Positions 17,913 through 28,090 of a stretch of 64,000 bases of DNA are shown piece after piece (the stretch's first letter is position 1; each line of letters begins with the position of its first letter). The stretch is from assembly GCF_022227765.1 (NCBI RefSeq), contig NZ_JAJMLZ010000011.1, positions 1-64,000 on the forward strand, written 5' to 3'. This DNA is from Ectothiorhodospira shaposhnikovii. GTDB taxonomy: Bacteria; Pseudomonadota; Gammaproteobacteria; Ectothiorhodospirales; Ectothiorhodospiraceae. The position numbers and the translations under genes were made by a program. Below the pieces are notes generated by a model. The model was not told the origin of the DNA. It made no database searches and saw nothing but the letters and a program-made list of their open reading frames with translations.

Positions 17913-18344
17913 ATGGCTGTTGAACGCACCATTTCCATCATCAAGCCCGATGCCGTCGCCAAGAACGTGATCGGCGAGATCTACAGCCGCTTCGAGAAGG
18001 CCGGCCTGCGCATCGTTGCCGCCCGCATGATCCAGCTCAGCCGCGAACAGGCGGAAGGCTTCTATGCCGTGCACAAGGAGCGCCCCTTCTTCAATGATCT
18101 GGTGAGCTTCATGATCAGCGGTCCGGTGATGGTGCAGGTTCTGGAAGGCGAAGACGCCGTTGCCAAGAACCGTGAACTGATGGGTGCCACCAATCCCAAG
18201 GATGCCGCCCCCGGCACCATCCGCGCCGATTTCGCCGACAGCATCGACGAGAACGCCGTGCACGGCTCCGATGGCGCCGACACCGCCGCCCAGGAAATCG
18301 CTTTCTTCTTCAAGCCCGAAGAACTCTGCCAGCGCACCCGCTGA
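17913..18344 (+). CDS. ndk: Nucleoside diphosphate kinase
   Basis: A 143-residue NDP kinase that moves the gamma phosphate from ATP to nucleoside diphosphates through a phosphohistidine. The active-site motif NAVHGSDG and the opening [12 protein letters not shown] are present. ATG 17913 gives the standard length; an upstream in-frame start adds unrelated sequence. Confidence 0.97.
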   Translation: MAVERTISIIKPDAVAKNVIGEIYSRFEKAGLRIVAARMIQLSREQAEGFYAVHKERPFFNDLVSFMISGPVMVQVLEGEDAVAKNRELMGATNPKDAAPGTIRADFADSIDENAVHGSDGADTAAQEIAFFFKPEELCQRTR

Positions 18345-18363
18345 CGGACGGCGTCACGCCGAA

Positions 18364-18389
18364 CCGGGGGCGGGTTTGCCCGCCCCCGG
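18364..18389 (+). terminator. Strong hairpin between ndk and rlmN
   Basis: A perfect 11-bp stem, CCGGGGGCGGG and its complement around TTTG, starts 20 bases after the ndk stop. There is no T-run, so it may attenuate or stabilise mRNA ends and not fully terminate. Confidence 0.5.
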
Positions 18390-18437
18390 CAGGGGCTTGC
18401 CCCACAGCTTTTCCGGCCACCGCCGGTGGACAGATCC

Positions 18438-19559
18438 ATGAATGAAAGTACCAAGACCAATCTGATGGGCATGACGCGGGAGGAACTGGCCGGGTTCTTC
18501 GTCGCTCACGGCGAAAAGCCCTTCCGTGCCGTGCAGGTGCTCAAGTGGATCCACCAGCGGGGCATCACTGATTTCGCCGCCATGACGGACCTGACCAAGG
18601 GTCTGCGGGCCTGGCTGTCCGAACATGCCGAGGTCCGTGCCCCCGAAATCGTCATGACCCAGGCCGCCCGCGACGGCACCCACAAGTGGTTGCTGCGGCT
18701 GGACGACGGCAATTGCATCGAGACCGTGTTCATTCCCGAGGAAGGTCGCGGCACCCTGTGCGTGTCCTCCCAGGTGGGCTGCGCCCTGGACTGCAGCTTC
18801 TGTTCCACCGCCCGTCAGGGTTTCAACCGCAACCTGACCGCCGCCGAGATCATCGGCCAGCTCCATGCCGCCCGCGGCCATCTGCAACCGGAAGAGGGGC
18901 AGAGCCGGGTGGTGAGCAACGTGGTGCTTATGGGCATGGGCGAACCCCTGCTCAATTTCGAACCCGTGGTGGCGGCCATGTCCCTGATGCTGGAGGACAA
19001 CGCCTACGGCCTGAGCAAGCGCCGTGTCACCCTCAGCACCGCCGGCGTGGTGCCGGCCCTGGACCGGCTGCGCGAGACCGGTCTGCAGGTGGCCCTGGCC
19101 CTGAGCCTGCATGCGCCCAATGACGCCCTGCGCGACCAATTGGTGCCCCTGAACCGCAAGTACCCCATCGCCGACGTGCTGGCGGCCTGCCGTCGTTATG
19201 TGGGCAACGGGGGTCATCACAGCCGGGTCACGGTGGAATATGTCCTGCTCGACGGGATCAACGACAGCCAGGCCCAGGCCCGGGAACTGGCGGCCCTGTT
19301 GCGGGACGTGCCCTGCAAGGTCAATCTGATCCCTTTCAATCCCTTTCCGGAAAGCCGTTACCGCCGCTCCAGCGGTGCCGCCATCGACCGGTTCCGGGAC
19401 ATCCTGGTGCAGGCCGGTTACACCACCATCACGCGCCGTCCCCGCGGCGACGACATCGACGCCGCCTGCGGTCAGCTGGTGGGATGGGTGGAAGACCGGA
19501 GTCGCCGTGTGATGCGCTTTGCCGCGTTGGAGAACCCGCCGGGAGCCGCGCCACCATGA
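18438..19559 (+). CDS. rlmN: Dual-specificity 23S rRNA/tRNA m2A methyltransferase RlmN
   Basis: Radical-SAM enzyme that methylates C2 of A2503 in 23S rRNA and A37 in some tRNAs. The cluster-binding CxxxCxxC is CALDCSFCS, followed by [28 protein letters not shown] and [10 protein letters not shown] are family motifs, and a further conserved Cys lies near the C-terminus. ATG 18438 is used; GTG 18426 would add four residues. Its stop overlaps the pilF start (ATGA). Confidence 0.96.
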   Translation: MNESTKTNLMGMTREELAGFFVAHGEKPFRAVQVLKWIHQRGITDFAAMTDLTKGLRAWLSEHAEVRAPEIVMTQAARDGTHKWLLRLDDGNCIETVFIPEEGRGTLCVSSQVGCALDCSFCSTARQGFNRNLTAAEIIGQLHAARGHLQPEEGQSRVVSNVVLMGMGEPLLNFEPVVAAMSLMLEDNAYGLSKRRVTLSTAGVVPALDRLRETGLQVALALSLHAPNDALRDQLVPLNRKYPIADVLAACRRYVGNGGHHSRVTVEYVLLDGINDSQAQARELAALLRDVPCKVNLIPFNPFPESRYRRSSGAAIDRFRDILVQAGYTTITRRPRGDDIDAACGQLVGWVEDRSRRVMRFAALENPPGAAPP

Positions 19560-20323
19560 AGCCGACCCTTGTTCTGCCCGGTCTGATGCTCTGTACCGGC
19601 CTGTTGCTGGCCGGTTGCGCCGTCACGCCCCAGGTCCAGGAGCGTGAACAGCGTGCCGCCCAGGTGAACATGGAACTGGGTCTGCACTACATGCGCAACA
19701 ATCAACTGGAGCAGGCCAAGGGCAATCTGGATCGTGCCCTGTCCCAGGATCCCGGGTCCGCCCAGGTTCACGCCGCCTACGCCCTGCTGCAGGAGCGGCT
19801 GCGTGATCCCCGGCTGGCGGATCGTCACTTCCGGCGCGCCCTGGATCTTGAACCGGGGAATGCCTTGGTACAGAACAACTACGGGACCTTCCTGTGCCGG
19901 CAGGATCGCCTGGACGAGGCCGATCGGGCGTTTCGCGCCGCGGCGGACAATCCTCTTTACGCCACGCCCGAGGTGGCCTGGACCAACGCGGGCATCTGCA
20001 TCCTGAAAAAGCCGGACGAGGAGCAGGCGGAGCGCTATTTCCGGCGGGCGCTGGAAAGCAATCCGCGCCATGTCCCCGCCTTGTATGAGATGATGCGCCT
20101 GACTTTCGAGCGCGGACGCTATCTTCAGACCCGTGCCTATCTGCAGCGCCTGACGGAACAGATGCCCCACACCCCGGAGACCCTCTGGATCTGCTATCGG
20201 GCCGAACTGGAATTGGGCAACCGGGATGCCTCCGGGGTCTGCGCCCTGCGCTTGAAGAACGATTTCCCGGACTCAGAACAGACCACACGATTGCTGGAAA
20301 CCGAATCCCGTGGCAGAAGATAG
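19556..20323 (+). CDS. pilF: Type IV pilus biogenesis lipoprotein PilF/PilW
   Basis: A 255-residue outer-membrane lipoprotein with tetratricopeptide repeats; in Pseudomonas and Neisseria it is the pilotin that places the PilQ secretin. The signal peptide ends in lipobox [12 protein letters not shown] units run from about residue 35 ([18 protein letters not shown]) onwards. ATG 19556 overlaps the rlmN stop and immediately precedes the signal peptide. Gene order rlmN-pilF-rodZ is common in this class. Confidence 0.92.
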   Translation: MKPTLVLPGLMLCTGLLLAGCAVTPQVQEREQRAAQVNMELGLHYMRNNQLEQAKGNLDRALSQDPGSAQVHAAYALLQERLRDPRLADRHFRRALDLEPGNALVQNNYGTFLCRQDRLDEADRAFRAAADNPLYATPEVAWTNAGICILKKPDEEQAERYFRRALESNPRHVPALYEMMRLTFERGRYLQTRAYLQRLTEQMPHTPETLWICYRAELELGNRDASGVCALRLKNDFPDSEQTTRLLETESRGRR

Positions 20324-21287
20324 AATGCAACAAGAAGACTGGGGTACGCACTCGCCCGCGGCGGCTTCGCCGGGTACGTTGCTGCGGGCCGCCCGCGAGC
20401 AGGCCCGCATGGCTCGGGAGGATCTGGCGGCGCGCCTGCATCTGCCGCTGCGAACCCTGGAAGCCCTGGAAGAGGATCGTTTCGAACAACTGCCCGAACC
20501 GCCTTATGTGCGGGGCTATCTGCGCGGCTGCGCCAAGATCCTGGAAGTGGATGCGGAGCCCATGATCAGCGCCCTGGAGCAGGCCACCGGCGCCCTTCGG
20601 GAGCGACTGGAGATCGCGCCCTCGCTCGCCTCCGGCGACGACAGGAGCACGGCGCGCACCACGGCGGCCGCGGCTCCCGCCGCTTCGGGTGGCGCGGGCC
20701 CCTGGGTCATCATCATCGGGGTGGTGCTGCTGGCGGCATTGATCCTCGGCCTGTTCCTGTTCTCCGGCGACCTGTTCCGTGATCCGGCGCAACCGGAGGC
20801 CGGTGGCGAGGCAACCGCGCCGGTAAGCGCCGAGCCCTCGGTTCCGTCGCTTCCCGCCCGGATCGTACCGACCCTGGAAGCGCCGGATTCGGAGTCCCCG
20901 GTCGTCGAGTCCGGCGCCCCCGCCCCGGCAACCCCGGAACCGCCTCTGGCGCCGCCCGCCGCAACCCAGGCGGCGCCGGCAGCGCCTGCGCCCGAAGCCG
21001 TGACTGCGCCCGTCGCCACCGAGCCGCCGCCACCGGCGGGGCAGGGGCGCCTGGTATTGCGCTTCGAGGAAGACTCCTGGGTGGAGATCACCGATGCGGG
21101 AGGGAATCGGCTTCTGGTGGGTCTGATGCGCAAGGGGTCCGAGCGTCGCATCGAGGGGGCCGTGCCCATCCGGGTATTCCTGGGTAACGCCCCGGGGGTT
21201 CGTCTGACCTTCAATGGTCAGTCCATGGACATGTCCGGAGATACCCGGGCCGACAACACCGCCCGTTTCACCGTGGGGCGGCGCTGA
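20310..21287 (+). CDS. rodZ: Cytoskeletal/cell-shape protein RodZ
   Basis: Links the MreB cytoskeleton to the inner membrane and wall machinery. A Xre-type helix-turn-helix at about residues 22-90 (LRAAREQARMAREDLAARL) precedes one transmembrane segment (VIIIGVVLLAALILGLFLF, about 132-150). A long Pro/Ala-rich linker and the C-terminal DUF4115 domain (FEEDSWVEITDAGGNRL) follow. GTG 20310 overlaps pilF by 14 bases; ATG 20325 is an equally possible start. The usual neighbour ispG does not follow here; hisS does. Confidence 0.9.
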   Translation: MAEDRMQQEDWGTHSPAAASPGTLLRAAREQARMAREDLAARLHLPLRTLEALEEDRFEQLPEPPYVRGYLRGCAKILEVDAEPMISALEQATGALRERLEIAPSLASGDDRSTARTTAAAAPAASGGAGPWVIIIGVVLLAALILGLFLFSGDLFRDPAQPEAGGEATAPVSAEPSVPSLPARIVPTLEAPDSESPVVESGAPAPATPEPPLAPPAATQAAPAAPAPEAVTAPVATEPPPPAGQGRLVLRFEEDSWVEITDAGGNRLLVGLMRKGSERRIEGAVPIRVFLGNAPGVRLTFNGQSMDMSGDTRADNTARFTVGRR

Positions 21288-21353
21288 TAGCGTCGTCCGC
21301 CGTCGGCGTCATCCGCGCCGCCGTTCCGACCGTTTGACACAGATCCGAGATTG

Positions 21354-22649
21354 ATGAGCAGGCAGATTAGATCCATCCGGGGGATGCACGACATCCTGCC
21401 CGAGTACACAGGCGCCTGGCAGTGGCTGGAATCCCGCATTCGGGATACCTTGAGCAGTTACGGCTATCAGGAGATCCGCCTTCCCATCGTGGAGAGCACG
21501 GACCTGTTCGCCCGTTCCATCGGCGAGGTGACGGATATCGTCTCCAAGGAGATGTACACCTTCGAGGATCGCAACGGCGACAGCCTGACCCTGCGTCCCG
21601 AGGGTACGGCGGGTTGTGTCCGGGCCGGAGTGGAGCATGGGCTGTTGCACAATCAGCAGCAGCGACTCTGGTACATGGGTCCCATGTTCCGTCACGAGCG
21701 GCCCCAGAAGGGCCGCTACCGCCAGTTTCATCAGATCGGTGTTGAAGCCTTCGGCATGGAAGGCCCCGACATCGATGCCGAACTGATCCTTATGACCGCG
21801 CGCATGTGGCAATCCCTCGGGCTTCGGCAGGTGCGCCTGGAGCTGAACAGCCTGGGATCCGCGGAGGCCCGCGCCGCCTATCGCGAGCACCTGGTGGCCT
21901 ATTTCCAGGCCCATCAGGACCAGTTGGACGAGGAATCCCGCCAGCGGCTACACACCAACCCCCTGCGCATTCTGGACAGCAAGAATCCGGACCTGCGGCC
22001 GCTGATCCAGGCGGCCCCGAGCCTGCTGGACCATCTGGACGAGGCTTCAAGAACCCACTTCGAGACCCTGCAGGCCATCCTGACCCGGGCCGGCGTCGAA
22101 TTCACCATCAATCCCCGTCTGGTTCGCGGTCTGGACTACTACGGCCGGACCGTGTTCGAGTGGATCACCGATGCCCTGGGCGCCCAGGGTACGGTCTGCG
22201 CCGGTGGCCGCTATGATGGTCTGGTGTCCCAGCTCGGCGGTCGGGCCACGCCGGCGGCCGGCTTTGCCATGGGCGTGGAACGTCTGCTCAGCCTGCTGGA
22301 AGACGATGGCGGCCTGCCTCGGGCCGCGCCGCCCCAGGCGTATCTGGTCCTGGCGGGGGAGGAGACCGTGACGGCGGGCATGGCCCTGGCCGAGGCCTTG
22401 CGCTCGGCCGTTCCGGAGCTTCGGTTGCTGGTCAATTGCGGCGGCGGCAGTATCAAGGCCCAGCTCAAGCGTGCCGATCGCAGCGGCGCGGCGGTGGCGC
22501 TGATCCTGGGTGAGGCGGAACTGGCGGCCGGACAGGTGTCCGTCAAACCGTTGCGCGACCCGGAGCGTCCCCAGGTCACGGTCTCCATGACCGACCTGAG
22601 TGAACGTCTCCCCGAACTGCTGGGGCTGTCGGGCCACATCGATTTCTGA
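21354..22649 (+). CDS. hisS: Histidyl-tRNA synthetase
   Basis: Class II aminoacyl-tRNA synthetase charging tRNA-His. Opening [12 protein letters not shown], class II motif 2 ([20 protein letters not shown]) and the histidine-specific [14 protein letters not shown] and AGGRYDGLV blocks are present, with a C-terminal anticodon-binding domain. ATG 21354 is used; TTG 21351 is just before it. Length of 431 residues is normal. Confidence 0.97.
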   Translation: MSRQIRSIRGMHDILPEYTGAWQWLESRIRDTLSSYGYQEIRLPIVESTDLFARSIGEVTDIVSKEMYTFEDRNGDSLTLRPEGTAGCVRAGVEHGLLHNQQQRLWYMGPMFRHERPQKGRYRQFHQIGVEAFGMEGPDIDAELILMTARMWQSLGLRQVRLELNSLGSAEARAAYREHLVAYFQAHQDQLDEESRQRLHTNPLRILDSKNPDLRPLIQAAPSLLDHLDEASRTHFETLQAILTRAGVEFTINPRLVRGLDYYGRTVFEWITDALGAQGTVCAGGRYDGLVSQLGGRATPAAGFAMGVERLLSLLEDDGGLPRAAPPQAYLVLAGEETVTAGMALAEALRSAVPELRLLVNCGGGSIKAQLKRADRSGAAVALILGEAELAAGQVSVKPLRDPERPQVTVSMTDLSERLPELLGLSGHIDF

Positions 22650-22677
22650 ATCCGCACAATCTTAAGGAGAATGATCC

Positions 22678-23313
22678 ATGTCCTACGCGACCGACGAGGA
22701 ACGCGTCGAGGCCATCAAGCGATGGTGGAAGGAGAACGGTACCGCCGTGATCCTGGGTCTGGTGGTGGGCCTCGGCGGTGTCGTGGGCTGGCGTCTGTGG
22801 ACGGGCCATGTGGAGTCTCGCGCCGTGGATGCCTCGGAGATCTACATGGCCATGGTGTCCGCCGCCCGGCAGGGCAGCGAGATCGCCCACGACCATGGCA
22901 CGACCCTGATGGAAGGCTATCGCAAGACACCCTATGCGGCCCTGGCGGCCCTGGAGCTGGCACGGCTGGCGGTGGAGCGGGATGACCTGGTGCTGGCGGA
23001 AGGGCGTCTGCGCTGGGCCATGGCCCAGGCCCGCACTCCGGAAATGGTTCAGGTGGCACGGACCCGTCTGGCTCGGGTCCTGATTGTCGACGGCCGTGCC
23101 CAGGATGCCCTGAAACTGCTGGAGGATCCGGTGCCCGAAGGTTTCCTGGCCCTGGTGGAAGAGCTGCGGGGGGATGCCCATCGCGCCCTTGGGGATCATG
23201 CCCGGGCCCGGGCCGCCTATGACCGCGCCATGCTGATTTCGGGTGGACTTTCCGACTATCTGCAGATGAAGCGGGATGCGCTCAACACCCCGGTCGAGGT
23301 GACTGGTTCATGA
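22678..23313 (+). CDS. yfgM: YfgM/ancillary SecYEG translocon subunit-like protein
   Basis: A 211-residue inner-membrane protein with one transmembrane segment (TAVILGLVVGLGGVVGWRLW, residues 22-41) and a periplasmic helical, TPR-like domain (DUF2133). In E. coli YfgM associates with SecYEG and PpiD and hands over secreted proteins. AAGGAG lies upstream of ATG 22678. It sits between hisS and bamB, its usual place, and overlaps bamB by four bases. Confidence 0.93.
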   Translation: MSYATDEERVEAIKRWWKENGTAVILGLVVGLGGVVGWRLWTGHVESRAVDASEIYMAMVSAARQGSEIAHDHGTTLMEGYRKTPYAALAALELARLAVERDDLVLAEGRLRWAMAQARTPEMVQVARTRLARVLIVDGRAQDALKLLEDPVPEGFLALVEELRGDAHRALGDHARARAAYDRAMLISGGLSDYLQMKRDALNTPVEVTGS

Positions 23314-24467
23314 TGCCGCGACTGCTGGCCGTACTGCTCGTCACCACCTTGGTCAGCGGCTGCGGGCTGTGGAGCCGGGATACCGCGGAACCGCCCGCGC
23401 CATTGCCCCGGATCGAAGCGGAGGTGACGCCCCGGGTGTTGTGGAGCCGCAATACCGGCTCCGGCGCGGGCAAGTCCTATCTCCAGCTTTCCCCCTACCT
23501 GGGCCGGGATCGCATTATCGTTGCCGATGCCGACGGGCGGGTTTCCGCCTGGAATCTGGAAGACGGCGCCAGCCTGTGGCGGACGAACCTGCGGGTACCC
23601 GTCACCGGCGGGGTCAACGGCGGCAGCCAGGTGGTGGTGGTGGGCACCGGGCGCGGGGAGGCCATCGCCCTGAGCCCGGAGGATGGCCAGGAACTGTGGC
23701 GCCGGATGCTTTCCAGCGAGGTCATGGCCGTGTCCGAGGTGGAACAGGGGCTGGTGGTCGTGCGGACCAACGACGGCCGCCTCCATGCTCTGGATGTCCT
23801 GACCGGCGAACCGCGCTGGCTGGCGGGACGCAGTACCCCGGCCTTGAGCCTGCGGGGAGCCGGTACCCCCTTGATGCTGTCCGGGCGTGTCCTGGCGGGA
23901 TTCGACAATGGTCGGCTCGCCATGTTCGGTCTGGCCCGCGGTAACGTGATCTGGGAAACGGCCCTGGCCATCCCCAGCGGTCGTTCCGAACTGGAACGCA
24001 TGGTGGATGTGGACGGCGAGCTGGACCTGGCCGGCGGGGTGGTTTACGGCGCGGCCTATCAGGGCCGGGTGGCCGCCTTCAGCGTGGCCGATGGACGTAC
24101 CCTTTGGCAGCGGGATCTGTCCTCCTATCGCGGTGTCACGGTGGCGGGCGACCTGTTGCTGCTCACCGATGCCTTTGGCCATGTCTGGGCCCTGGACCGC
24201 CGCAACGGCGCCACCCTCTGGCAGCAGGATCTTCTGCGGCTGCGGGGGGTGACCCTGCCGGTGCCGGTGGACAGCCATGTGGTGGTGGGTGATTACGAGG
24301 GCTACCTGCACTGGCTGGCCCCCGAGGACGGTACCCTGGAGGGCCGCATCCGTACCGACCGTAACGGCATCATGGGGGTACCCCAGGTGCGTGCCGGTGT
24401 CGTCTACGTCCTGGGGCGGGGGGGCAACCTGAGTGCCGTCACCCTGCGTTCCCGGGATGATTCTTAA
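23310..24467 (+). CDS. bamB: Outer-membrane assembly lipoprotein BamB
   Basis: A PQQ-like beta-propeller lipoprotein of the BAM complex that helps fold outer-membrane proteins. The signal peptide ends with lipobox LVSGCGLW. Propeller repeats are visible as recurring GxxLWRT, GQELWRR, GRTLWQRDL and GATLWQQDL tryptophan docking motifs. The start overlaps the yfgM stop (ATGA); a second ATG follows directly at 23313. Length of about 385 is normal. Confidence 0.95.
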   Translation: MMPRLLAVLLVTTLVSGCGLWSRDTAEPPAPLPRIEAEVTPRVLWSRNTGSGAGKSYLQLSPYLGRDRIIVADADGRVSAWNLEDGASLWRTNLRVPVTGGVNGGSQVVVVGTGRGEAIALSPEDGQELWRRMLSSEVMAVSEVEQGLVVVRTNDGRLHALDVLTGEPRWLAGRSTPALSLRGAGTPLMLSGRVLAGFDNGRLAMFGLARGNVIWETALAIPSGRSELERMVDVDGELDLAGGVVYGAAYQGRVAAFSVADGRTLWQRDLSSYRGVTVAGDLLLLTDAFGHVWALDRRNGATLWQQDLLRLRGVTLPVPVDSHVVVGDYEGYLHWLAPEDGTLEGRIRTDRNGIMGVPQVRAGVVYVLGRGGNLSAVTLRSRDDS

Positions 24468-24492
24468 TTTTTCATAACATCGGTATGTCCCA

Positions 24493-25893
24493 ATGAAGCC
24501 CGTCATTGCCCTGGTAGGGCGCCCCAATGTGGGAAAATCCACCCTTTTCAATCAGCTCACCCGTTCCCGCGACGCCCTGGTGGCGGACCTGCCCGGACTC
24601 ACCCGTGACCGTCAGTACGGCACCGGTCGCGTCGGCGGCTACGGCTACATGGTGGTGGATACCGGCGGTCTCAGCGGCGAGAGCGATACCCTGGATACAC
24701 TGATGGCTCAGCAGACTCGCCAGGCCATCCGTGAAGCGGATCTGGTGATGTTTCTGGTGGATGGCCGCGCCGGCCTGTGCGGCGCGGACGAGACCATTGC
24801 CCAGGAGTTGAGAGGCTTCAACAAGCCGATCGTGCTGGTGGTCAACAAGACCGACGGCGTGGACCCGCAGGCGGTCACCGTCGAATTTCACCGCCTGGGT
24901 TTGGGCGAACCTCGTTCCATTGCCGCTTCTCATGGTCGTGGTATCCAGGCTCTGATGGCTTCGGTCCGATCCCTGCTGCCCGAAGCCATGGATGACGAGG
25001 ACGAGGGTGAGCGCTGGCCGGGCATTCGCATTGCCTTTGTCGGGCGTCCCAACGCGGGCAAGTCCACCCTCATCAACCGCATCCTCGGCGAGGAGCGGAT
25101 GGTGGCCACGGACATCCCCGGCACCACCCGTGACAGCGTTTTCGTGCCCTTTGAACGGGATGGCCAGGTCTATACCCTGATCGATACCGCCGGTGTGCGG
25201 CGTCGTTCCAGGGTCAAGGAGACGGTGGAAAAGTTCAGCGTGGTGAAGACCATCCAGGCCATCGACGCCGCCCATGTGGTGATCTTCCTGCTGGATGCCC
25301 GGGAGGGCATTGCCGAACAGGATGCCCATCTGCTGGGAATGGTGATGGACGCCGGTCGGGCGCTGGTGGTGGCCATCAACAAGTGGGACGGCCTGACCCC
25401 GGATCAGCGGGATCGGGTGAAGACCGACCTGCTGCTCAAGCTGCCCTTCCTGGACTTTGCCGAACGGCGGTTCATTTCCGCCCTTCACGGCACCGGGGTC
25501 GGCGACCTGTTCGGCGCCGTTCAGCGGGCCCATGAGTCCGCCTTCCGGGACATGGGTACCAGTGTCCTGACCCGTCTGCTGGAAAGCGCCGTGGTGGCGC
25601 ATCAGCCGCCCTTGGTGCGGGGACGGCGGATCAAGCTGCGCTATGCCCATCAGGGGGGGCGCAATCCACCGGTGATCGTCATCCACGGCAACCAGACCGA
25701 CGAGCTGCCGGGGGCCTACAAGCGTTACCTCACCAACCACTTCCGCGAACACCTGCAACTGGTGGGTACTCCCATCCGGCTGGAGTTCAAGAGCGGCGAG
25801 AACCCTTACGAGGGCAAGCGCAATACCCTCACACCCCGCCAGATCCACAAGCGCAAGCGCCTGATGCGGCACATCAAAAAGAAGGGACGATGA
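24493..25893 (+). CDS. der: Ribosome assembly GTPase Der (EngA)
   Basis: Double-GTPase required for 50S assembly. Two full G domains: G1 motifs [12 protein letters not shown] at the start and [12 protein letters not shown] at about residue 183, with NKTD and NKWD specificity motifs, then a KH-like C-terminal domain ending in the basic [14 protein letters not shown]. The G2 switch regions TRDRQYG and TTRDSVF are intact. It ends the run of genes that began with rlmN. Confidence 0.97.
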   Translation: MKPVIALVGRPNVGKSTLFNQLTRSRDALVADLPGLTRDRQYGTGRVGGYGYMVVDTGGLSGESDTLDTLMAQQTRQAIREADLVMFLVDGRAGLCGADETIAQELRGFNKPIVLVVNKTDGVDPQAVTVEFHRLGLGEPRSIAASHGRGIQALMASVRSLLPEAMDDEDEGERWPGIRIAFVGRPNAGKSTLINRILGEERMVATDIPGTTRDSVFVPFERDGQVYTLIDTAGVRRRSRVKETVEKFSVVKTIQAIDAAHVVIFLLDAREGIAEQDAHLLGMVMDAGRALVVAINKWDGLTPDQRDRVKTDLLLKLPFLDFAERRFISALHGTGVGDLFGAVQRAHESAFRDMGTSVLTRLLESAVVAHQPPLVRGRRIKLRYAHQGGRNPPVIVIHGNQTDELPGAYKRYLTNHFREHLQLVGTPIRLEFKSGENPYEGKRNTLTPRQIHKRKRLMRHIKKKGR

Positions 25894-25906
25894 AGGCCCG
25901 GTCGGA

Positions 25907-26062
25907 TCAGACGAGCCGCAGGTAGCCGGCCACGAACAGCACCCCCATGATCCCGGCGGTGATGTACAGGGCGTTGGAGAGTTTCCTGTTGCCGGGGCGG
26001 CTGAAGTAGGCCGCCCACAGCATGAGCAGGATCACGACGAACAGAAAGAACAGAAAACGCAC
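25907..26062 (-). CDS. Small two-helix membrane protein (51 aa), unknown function
   Basis: The minus strand has a GTG at 26062 with GGGAG eight bases upstream, and a 51-codon frame. It begins MRFLFFLFVVILLMLWAAYF, has a short SRPGNRKLSN loop and continues with a second hydrophobic stretch to GYLRLV. Two transmembrane segments and a positively charged loop are evident. It sits convergent to der (13 bases from its stop) and downstream of ygfZ on the same strand (33 bases after the ygfZ-side boundary). I do not recognise the family; the coding signal rests on the ribosome-binding site and hydrophobicity. Confidence 0.55.
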   Translation of the reverse strand: MRFLFFLFVVILLMLWAAYFSRPGNRKLSNALYITAGIMGVLFVAGYLRLV

Positions 26063-26095
26063 GGTGATGGCTCCCGAAAGGTCATCGCTCCATCA

Positions 26096-27154
26096 TCAGG
26101 GGGCTGCCGCCAGGTCAAAGGCGTAGGGGAGGGCCTCCACCCGGGTCGGGGTACCTTCCGGCCCCTCCAGGCGGGGTTCCCCGGCTTCCGCGCTGACGAC
26201 CTGCATCACTGCCAGGGCGGCGGCGCCGCCATCGGGATGGAGCTGGGCATCGACGATGGTGCCGGCGGGCTGATCGGATGGCTGGGCCGGATCGACGAGG
26301 ATGTCTCCGGGCCGTGGTGGTGTTTCCACCGGCAGGTGGATCAGATACATGCGGCGTTTGAGCTTGCCCAGGTACTGCATCCGGGCCACCACTTCCTGTC
26401 CCGGATAACAGCCCTTCTTGAAGCTCACGCCGTCCAGCAGATGCAGGTTGGTCATCTGCGGCACGAAGGCCTCGGCCGTGGCCGGATAGAGATTGGGTAT
26501 CCCCGCCAGGATGTCCATCAAGGCCCATTGCGCCGCGCCCACCGGGGCGCAATGGACATTGAGGGCCTGCCAGAGTCGCTGCATGGATTCCAGGTCGCCG
26601 TACAGCTCGAAGCGGGGATGGCGACCGGGGATGCGAATGATCGTGATGCCGTCATGACGGGTACAGGCGTTCGCTTCGGCGGGGATGTCGCCACCCACGG
26701 CGTCCCTGAGCAGGGTCTCCGCATGTGGGCCGGACAGCCCCAGGGGGATGAAGGCGCCACCGGCGTCTTCCAGGCTCACCTTGGCCCGCAACACGTACAG
26801 GGAAAGACGCTTGAGCACCGCTTCCACCTGTTCCCTGGGCAGGCGCAGGTAGAAGGCATCACCGCGGTTGAACAGGCGGAATGTACAGATCATGCGGCCC
26901 TTGGCGGTGCACCAGGCACCCGGAAGGCTTCGCCCGGGACCGACCTCGCCCACATCGCAGGTGAACTGCCCCTGCAGGAAGGCGGAGGCCTCCTCGCCGT
27001 GGGCACTGATCAATCCCAGGTGTGACAGATCGCAGATCACGTCGCCGGTGACGGCCACGCTGCGTTCACGCTCCGGGTTGCCGTAGTGGGATACCCGGTC
27101 GTTGTCCATCTCGGCACCGGCGTCGAGCAGGAAGGCTTTCCACTCGGGTTTCAT
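26096..27154 (-). CDS. ygfZ: Folate-binding Fe-S repair/assembly protein YgfZ
   Basis: A 352-residue tetrahydrofolate-dependent protein of the GcvT-like fold that helps make or repair certain Fe-S enzymes. The signature KGCYPGQEVVARMQYLGK motif, with the functional Cys, is present. The N-terminal CDLSHLGLISAHGEEASAFL and LQGQFTCDV segments are typical. It fits the Fe-S theme of the neighbourhood. Confidence 0.93.
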   Translation of the reverse strand: MKPEWKAFLLDAGAEMDNDRVSHYGNPERERSVAVTGDVICDLSHLGLISAHGEEASAFLQGQFTCDVGEVGPGRSLPGAWCTAKGRMICTFRLFNRGDAFYLRLPREQVEAVLKRLSLYVLRAKVSLEDAGGAFIPLGLSGPHAETLLRDAVGGDIPAEANACTRHDGITIIRIPGRHPRFELYGDLESMQRLWQALNVHCAPVGAAQWALMDILAGIPNLYPATAEAFVPQMTNLHLLDGVSFKKGCYPGQEVVARMQYLGKLKRRMYLIHLPVETPPRPGDILVDPAQPSDQPAGTIVDAQLHPDGGAAALAVMQVVSAEAGEPRLEGPEGTPTRVEALPYAFDLAAAP

Positions 27155-27244
27155 CAGTTCGCACCTTTGGGGATGTCTCGATATCCGAACGCCATCTTAG
27201 ACCAAAGTTCGATACAAGGGGAGAAAGGGCAAGGCGCCATAAAC

Positions 27245-27273
27245 GCACATCCCGGCACGAGGCCGGGATGTGC
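27245..27273 (-). terminator. Intrinsic-terminator-like hairpin after the zapG-like gene
   Basis: GCACATCCCGGC and its complement pair as a 12-bp stem around a five-base loop. On the minus strand it lies about 60 bases past the end of the 27335-28090 gene, and is followed by GTTTAT, a weak T tract. It probably separates that gene from ygfZ. Confidence 0.6.
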
Positions 27274-27334
27274 ATGCGGGACCTGCCTGTCCCTCGGGGA
27301 GAGAACCCCGGTGCTCGTCCTGGGTCTGAAGCGC

Positions 27335-28090
27335 TTACTTCTTGGTGGCTTCCAGGTCCTTGGCGGCCAGGCGGATGCGATCAGGCTGGCCGGGGGCCTT
27401 GACGGAAGTGGCGCCGGGCATGGTCTTGGCGGACTCGGCAGCCTTGGGCTTGATGTCGCGCTTCAGCGCCGTGGCGCCACGGGGATCGGGGCGGCTCTGG
27501 GGCTTGGGCTGAGGTGCGGCGGCAGCGGCGGGCTTCTGCGGGGCCGGAGCAGCCTTGGGTGCCGGTGCGGGAGCAGCGGCCTTGGGAGCGGCAGCCGGAG
27601 CAGGGGCAGCCTTGGGAGCCGCGGGGGCGGCCTTGGGTGCTTCAGGCTTGGCGGCGGCGGGAGCCTTGGCGGCGGGAGCGGCAGCCTGAGCCGGCTTGGC
27701 GGCGGCGGGGATGGCGCGTCTCTGTTCTTCCTTGGACAGTTCCAGCAGCGCGGAGGCGCGGCGGGGCAGGAAGCGGTTGGAGGGGCCGTCACCCAGGCGA
27801 TCGTAGCTGTCTACCAGGTGATCATAGAGTTCACGGTAGGAGTGGGCCATGCCCGTGAACAGGGTGGCGGTCTTCTCGAAGTGACGGTTGACCTGGGATC
27901 GATAGTTGTTGATCTTGCGCTGCTGGTTGTCCAGTTCCTTTTCCAGGTCCCGTACCCGACCGGCGTCCCCTTGCTGCCGACCGAACCAGAAGCCCAGCAA
28001 GCCCGCGCCCACAAAACCCAGGACCGTGAGCATGCTGTCCCCAACCATCAAGAACTCCCGCATATTCGCGGCTATTTCTGTCGATGACAT
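27335..28090 (-). CDS. ZapG/YhcB-like (DUF1043) membrane protein with long Ala/Pro/Lys tail
   Basis: The N-terminal 130 residues match the DUF1043 family: one transmembrane segment (LTVLGFVGAGLLGFWFGR), then a coiled coil with VRDLEKELDNQQRKINNYR and the conserved HFEKTATLFTGMAHSYREL. E. coli YhcB/ZapG links division, elongation and envelope growth. ATG 28090 has AGGAG seven bases upstream; TTG 28105 is less likely. Unlike E. coli (about 130 residues), this protein carries a further 110 residues of low-complexity Ala-Pro-Lys repeats ending in LAAKDLEATKK, probably a disordered cytoplasmic tail. Confidence 0.85.
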   Translation of the reverse strand: MSSTEIAANMREFLMVGDSMLTVLGFVGAGLLGFWFGRQQGDAGRVRDLEKELDNQQRKINNYRSQVNRHFEKTATLFTGMAHSYRELYDHLVDSYDRLGDGPSNRFLPRRASALLELSKEEQRRAIPAAAKPAQAAAPAAKAPAAAKPEAPKAAPAAPKAAPAPAAAPKAAAPAPAPKAAPAPQKPAAAAAPQPKPQSRPDPRGATALKRDIKPKAAESAKTMPGATSVKAPGQPDRIRLAAKDLEATKK

